Origin: Bacteroidales bacterium UBA1180
Lineage (GTDB): Bacteria; Bacteroidota; Bacteroidia; Bacteroidales; Paludibacteraceae
NCBI GenBank assembly: GCA_002310195.1
Contig: DBYS01000001.1
Location: forward strand, 50,945 to 114,944
Direction: 5' to 3'
Length of the DNA: 64,000 nt
Shown here in pieces: positions 61,301 through 64,000 of the stretch; within the stretch, counting starts at the first letter, position 1; the number at the start of each line of letters is the position of its first letter. The notes under the pieces are model-generated. The model made no database searches. It was given only the letters and a program-made list of their open reading frames with translations, and had not been told where the DNA came from. Made by a program: the position numbers and the translations under genes.

Positions 61301-64000
61301 CGTTGCTCGGCAGTGGAGGCATCAATCTTCGGATCGATGAAGTACGGGCCCTCGAAGATATTCTTGTTCTCCGTAACGAGATGAACATTCTTATAGGTAT
61401 CATCGCCATCGGTGAAGCAGCCCCATACGGCATTGTGCGTCATGCGGTCAGCCACGCCGATGCGGGCTTTGTTAGTCGTCTTATCCCACTGCATGCCGTC
61501 GATCTTGAGCTGGACGGTCGTATCGTTGGCCAGGTCGTCGAGCCAGATGATGGAGTTATGTACCTCACTGTTCGGCGTAGCGAGGTTGACGTGTCCCTCG
61601 TTGAGCGCAAAGGTCGAGTTGACGATGATCACATCGTTCGGTACCTGCGCCAGGTTGTTCTCGCCAACAACCTCATCGTGGGTCTTGGAGTAAACAGGCG
61701 AACCGGCATTGGAGTGGAAGAGCGAGTTGACGATGAGTGACTTGCCTCCGCCCGGATCGATACGTACAGCGGCCGAACGCTCGGCAAGGTTAGCCGTACG
61801 TTTGCCGTTCTCGAGGAACGTACAGTTGGATATAGTGAGCTTAGGCAACTCGCGGTTGCGCCTGTCGATCATCGCGGAGTCGGGATAGAGGGCATAGTTG
61901 AAGTCCGGCGTATATACACCGTCACTCTCTTCGTAGAAGTGCTGCCAGCGGTAGTAGATAGCTGCACCGCCCTTGTTGGTCATCATACCGCCTACATTAT
62001 CAGCATCCTCCAGAAGTGCATCACGTGAGGAATACGGGTTGATAAACGTCAGACCGTCGAAGGTAATCGGGATAACCATATTGTCGCGCGTACGCAACTC
62101 TCCCTGCCAGTTAACCTGCATCTTCTCACGCGTCATATCCTCGATCACAAAGAGCTGGTTGAGCTGGGTGTGCGAACCGATGTTAGGCATCTCGATAACC
62201 GTGGGGTTAGCCTGCGGGTCACGCTGACTCTTGACATCGAAGTTATATCCGCCGAGGAACGTGAGGCTCTTGATGCTGTAATCGGTATCAGCCGAAGCCG
62301 TATCGGGCAAGAGCGGCGTGAGCGTATTGGACGTGATGACGTATGCCAGACGGTTGTCGAGCACGAGGTACGGAGCATAGGTGCTTAGAGCATCACCCAT
62401 GAGGCAGACATACTTGTCGTGGTTGTTACACGACGACATAACGAGCTCGATAGCCGACTGCAGATCGGTGGTAGGAGTCTCCCACGACAAGCCGTCGTGC
62501 TTGCTCGGATCTTTCTCCGCCGTTGCCACCCATACGGTATCAATCTCATTGCCCTTGATGTTGAGCTGGATGTACTGGTACTCGTATATACCCATGTCGA
62601 TATATACATCCTCGATATGCATACGCGGATTCTTGGATATACGGTTGATGCTGGCGCTGAACGAGCCAATCTCGGGCATGTTCGTGTGCGTCATATATAC
62701 ATCCTCGCCGCACGGCAGAGGCGGTGTAGCATAATCGTAGAAGAGTCGCGAAGCACGGTACGCGAGGTAGTTGTACAATGCAGGTACAGCGGGCTGCACT
62801 ACGCCATCGAAAGTAGCAACAGGCGTACCGCCTATAGACAGCACATCCTCCGCTGTAGCAGAAGGATCGATAGCCTTGGCCGCAGCAAGAGCCTCTTCCG
62901 CCGTTTCGAAGGTCTCGTCACCGGTATAGGTTGTGGTGTAGTGGTAACCACGCTCTACGCGCTGGCGGAGATGTCCCCAACCCTGATCGGTGGTGACGTT
63001 CAGACGTGTGGACAGCCAGTCGGCGTTCTGCATGTAACCGTCGATACCGGCAACCATCGACGGCTGCTTGAAGTTCGGGCCGTCGGAAGCGTTGTTCACA
63101 CGGTTGATGAGCACGTTGTTGTTACCGCGCAGCGAGGTGAAGCCCTGGGTGTAATCGCCTACTATATCGCCCGTGAGCGGGTCAACCTTGGTAGGTACAG
63201 GCAGTGCACGCGCATCGACGAAGTCGCGGTACTCCGATTCGGTAAGCAGATAACCGTCACGGTTCGATCGCATACCCGACGGACCGTAGGTCTTACGATA
63301 CGAGCAGTAGTACAGACCCTCGACCAGGTTACCCTGCGCACGCAACTCGTCCAGTTTGTCGGTAACCTTGACATTGAACGTATCGTTCTCCAGCACATAA
63401 TGGTGATAGAGGCTGTCGTACTCATGGTAGAGCCGCTCGTACTTTGCCCACTCCGTAGCATCGTAGTGGAATACACCGGCACGCGAAGCTTTGTAGTTGT
63501 TGTTGAAGGTCTCGATGGTGGCCAGTGTCGGCGACTCGATATGCTCGAGCTGACCGATATTGTCCACCTCAAACACCTCATTACCCCAGAAGATGGAGTT
63601 GAACACAGTCTGTATAGAGTCACGGTTGGTGTACAGGTTGTTGGGATAGATATTATATACCGCCGAGTAAGCGACCGCCTTGTTACGCATGAAGTGACAG
63701 TTCACCGCACGCAGCAAAGCATCCTGCGATACCGACAATACACCACCAAATCCTTGCCGTGCATCGGCGTTGGGGATGTTCTCCTCACCGGAGATCTTGA
63801 TCGGATAGAGACCACGGCGTGCCTCGTTGTTGTCGAACAGGGTATTGACCACGCCGCAGTACGAGTTGGTGGCTATACATCCTCCGGCTGACCAAGGTAT
63901 GTACTTCTGGTCGATCTTGGTCATCGGGCCTTGCGAGTAGTTTTGCGTGAAGTGACTGGAGTAGATATGCAAGTCACCGTTGGAGAATATAGCACCGCCG
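58384..64000 (-). CDS. Giant T9SS-exported beta-helix surface protein, 5' end beyond window
   Basis: The frame is open from the TGA-TAG double stop at 58381-58386 to the window edge, giving 1872 codons. It begins in mid-domain (GGAIFSNGDLHIYSSHF), the polymorphic outer-membrane or parallel beta-helix repeat. Further repeats are GGVLSVSQDALLRAVNCHF, LTISNCTFLENG and LRNCIITDNHVEG. Two module starts of the choice-of-anchor type are visible: DGLSWETPTTDLQSAIELV and GSSWDRAFGRGQLQNAIDVA. The end, VYAPTGQLITQGYS with SGYVVKVNDYTQKVIR, is a T9SS type A sorting tail, so it is exported and bound at the surface. A heptamer cluster lies at 59624-59644. Adhesin or glycan-binding roles are possible; no enzyme motif was seen. 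Confidence 0.9.
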   Translation of the reverse strand, partial: GGAIFSNGDLHIYSSHFTQNYSQGPMTKIDQKYIPWSAGGCIATNSYCGVVNTLFDNNEARRGLYPIKISGEENIPNADARQGFGGVLSVSQDALLRAVNCHFMRNKAVAYSAVYNIYPNNLYTNRDSIQTVFNSIFWGNEVFEVDNIGQLEHIESPTLATIETFNNNYKASRAGVFHYDATEWAKYERLYHEYDSLYHHYVLENDTFNVKVTDKLDELRAQGNLVEGLYYCSYRKTYGPSGMRSNRDGYLLTESEYRDFVDARALPVPTKVDPLTGDIVGDYTQGFTSLRGNNNVLINRVNNASDGPNFKQPSMVAGIDGYMQNADWLSTRLNVTTDQGWGHLRQRVERGYHYTTTYTGDETFETAEEALAAAKAIDPSATAEDVLSIGGTPVATFDGVVQPAVPALYNYLAYRASRLFYDYATPPLPCGEDVYMTHTNMPEIGSFSASINRISKNPRMHIEDVYIDMGIYEYQYIQLNIKGNEIDTVWVATAEKDPSKHDGLSWETPTTDLQSAIELVMSSCNNHDKYVCLMGDALSTYAPYLVLDNRLAYVITSNTLTPLLPDTASADTDYSIKSLTFLGGYNFDVKSQRDPQANPTVIEMPNIGSHTQLNQLFVIEDMTREKMQVNWQGELRTRDNMVIPITFDGLTFINPYSSRDALLEDADNVGGMMTNKGGAAIYYRWQHFYEESDGVYTPDFNYALYPDSAMIDRRNRELPKLTISNCTFLENGKRTANLAERSAAVRIDPGGGKSLIVNSLFHSNAGSPVYSKTHDEVVGENNLAQVPNDVIIVNSTFALNEGHVNLATPNSEVHNSIIWLDDLANDTTVQLKIDGMQWDKTTNKARIGVADRMTHNAVWGCFTDGDDTYKNVHLVTENKNIFEGPYFIDPKIDASTAEQRRQRDFHLNPGVMMLNGADTTLYRNRVFFRTYPDETLAAENYLWLRPVGFKKDTIASITQDHDHGYTPRLTGVGMERGAYECQAALQRVVYVRPNMSVSINSDGSSWDRAFGRGQLQNAIDVASVYTFFNSLAENPDSRRAYVYVKGSYETDDQIDLIARDGVNVFGSIPGTFNDTAWLFDDEYTNDECRRYLNYTRAIHNGVASPSTTPTRINSITAEGDYTTGFLLDGFVITNPGKVLDASPIVLNAHATLRNCIITDNHVEGAPIADVQRGLIYNSLFYGDTASTFVKAGAAGLLLNNTIVASRAGDAPIDESEAVAENIVNNITYNESAGPAPYFAPYFTSRTPYTLPAYFKQYPALGYQLHEHSKLINAGTEELPTAYNVYVSDRLVDFDHDRDLLGNPRRVGGQIDKGAFETWRVENGQVFEITSLTDVLKDEVAMNLATPVQLRNAFLNNYGGNKYPHRGSVVYVMNNSALTMAYDDPADFAEVIFRPGFMLMKEGASFYGNGHPVQMNYLAVEKRLSDQQFAMNAFPFDYYTDNITVSSYNSATDALSSQLSGIGFRTYQYNGVARSAKDYSFQPSNSTLWQRVDTAHRVATEGYLVDYLSTQDTLLRYNAFAANYGDYVYTETGDDKIVQLRQHDSRIPGTGAALNFTRQEDMGWNMKGLPWLVSGYRTDTTVYEGNYLRQMYIPHVFYYMNGDGTYRHLTAPDRIYAARSWDPGTTLTMGDAFLTQTATMNDHENVIFHQPYYTFNEPASRPIVRVARRGDDSHGDYVTVMPDSAASQHIEYRYGRDGVKWTGSDTLTSAYILDNDRSSRVSLLGAAPIDTDIPFGVYAPAADNYTFSLPELDAFAGYRYVWLIDYDRHSYTNLLNESYSVDLGEGNHDKRFAIRIGGFPLNDDNGRKYTIFVQGGTLHVHGLFRGDHVAVYAPTGQLITQGYSAGASFTTPLPIVSGYVVKVNDYTQKVIR
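59624..59644 (-). repeat. Three heptamers inside the giant surface protein gene
   Basis: Plus strand units GAGAGTT, GAGAGCT and AAGAGCG lie in frame within the gene. Copy change would shift the frame. Confidence 0.55.

Noticed and set aside
62419..63891. Long plus-strand frames across the giant surface gene
   Set aside because: Antisense to a frame with clear beta-helix repeats and a T9SS tail; no recognisable domain.

Overview
The window looks like chromosomal DNA of a member of the Bacteroidales (phylum Bacteroidota), most likely an uncultured gut or rumen type. Evidence: at least a dozen start regions carry the Bacteroidetes promoter pair TTTG-N20-TANNTTTG; leaders are AT-rich and lack Shine-Dalgarno sites; there are type IX secretion (T9SS) C-terminal tails, long Ala/Glu/Lys C-terminal extensions on ribosomal proteins S16 and S2, a GT3-type glycogen synthase and the gene order rplM-rpsI-rpsB-tsf. 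The genus cannot be set from the sequence alone.

Layout. 1-5.1 kb: a cut-off TPR-type lipoprotein, a family 2 glycosyltransferase with an in-frame heptamer repeat, rpsP, and two unrelated dipeptidases (PepD and a C69 Ntn-hydrolase). 5.4-7.0 kb: a secreted fusion of an endonuclease/exonuclease/phosphatase domain with an SGNH hydrolase. 7.0-19.0 kb: a minus-strand run of PKD lipoprotein, GT3 glycogen synthase, potABCD polyamine importer, a 975-residue TPR protein and a beta-barrel partner. 19.1-28.2 kb: outer-membrane protein, glycosyltransferase, radical SAM enzyme, guanine deaminase, HhH protein, xseA, GtrA-like protein, rsmA, corA and a small lipoprotein. 28.3-31.2 kb: an AT-rich three-gene cassette of unknown role (glycine-zipper lipoprotein, PH-like membrane protein, membrane-anchored HTH protein). 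31.3-37.1 kb: secA, translationally coupled to an outer-membrane beta-barrel. 37.1-53.6 kb: sixteen minus-strand genes with almost no spacers, from dnaN down to an O-antigen ligase. They cover replication and repair (dnaN, exonuclease, rnz, radA, xth), lipid and LPS transport (mlaE, mlaF, lptB), an M6 protease island with a freestanding pro-domain, and surface polysaccharide genes (Wzi-like, two glycosyltransferases, one fused to a kinase-like domain, ligase). 53.6-54.7 kb: a decayed stretch with T9SS tail fossils, an 11-bp repeat array and a small lipoprotein. 54.7-58.2 kb: an A1S_2505-type gene and tsf, rpsB, rpsI, rplM. 58.4-64.0 kb: the 3' part of a giant T9SS beta-helix surface protein that runs off the window.

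Overall the window mixes housekeeping genes with many cell-envelope genes. No tRNA, rRNA, CRISPR array, insertion sequence or prophage was seen. The observations most worth following are the freestanding M6 pro-domain beside a protease that lacks one, the heptamer repeats (one inside a glycosyltransferase reading frame), two arrays of degenerate 11-bp repeats, and the AT-rich cassette.
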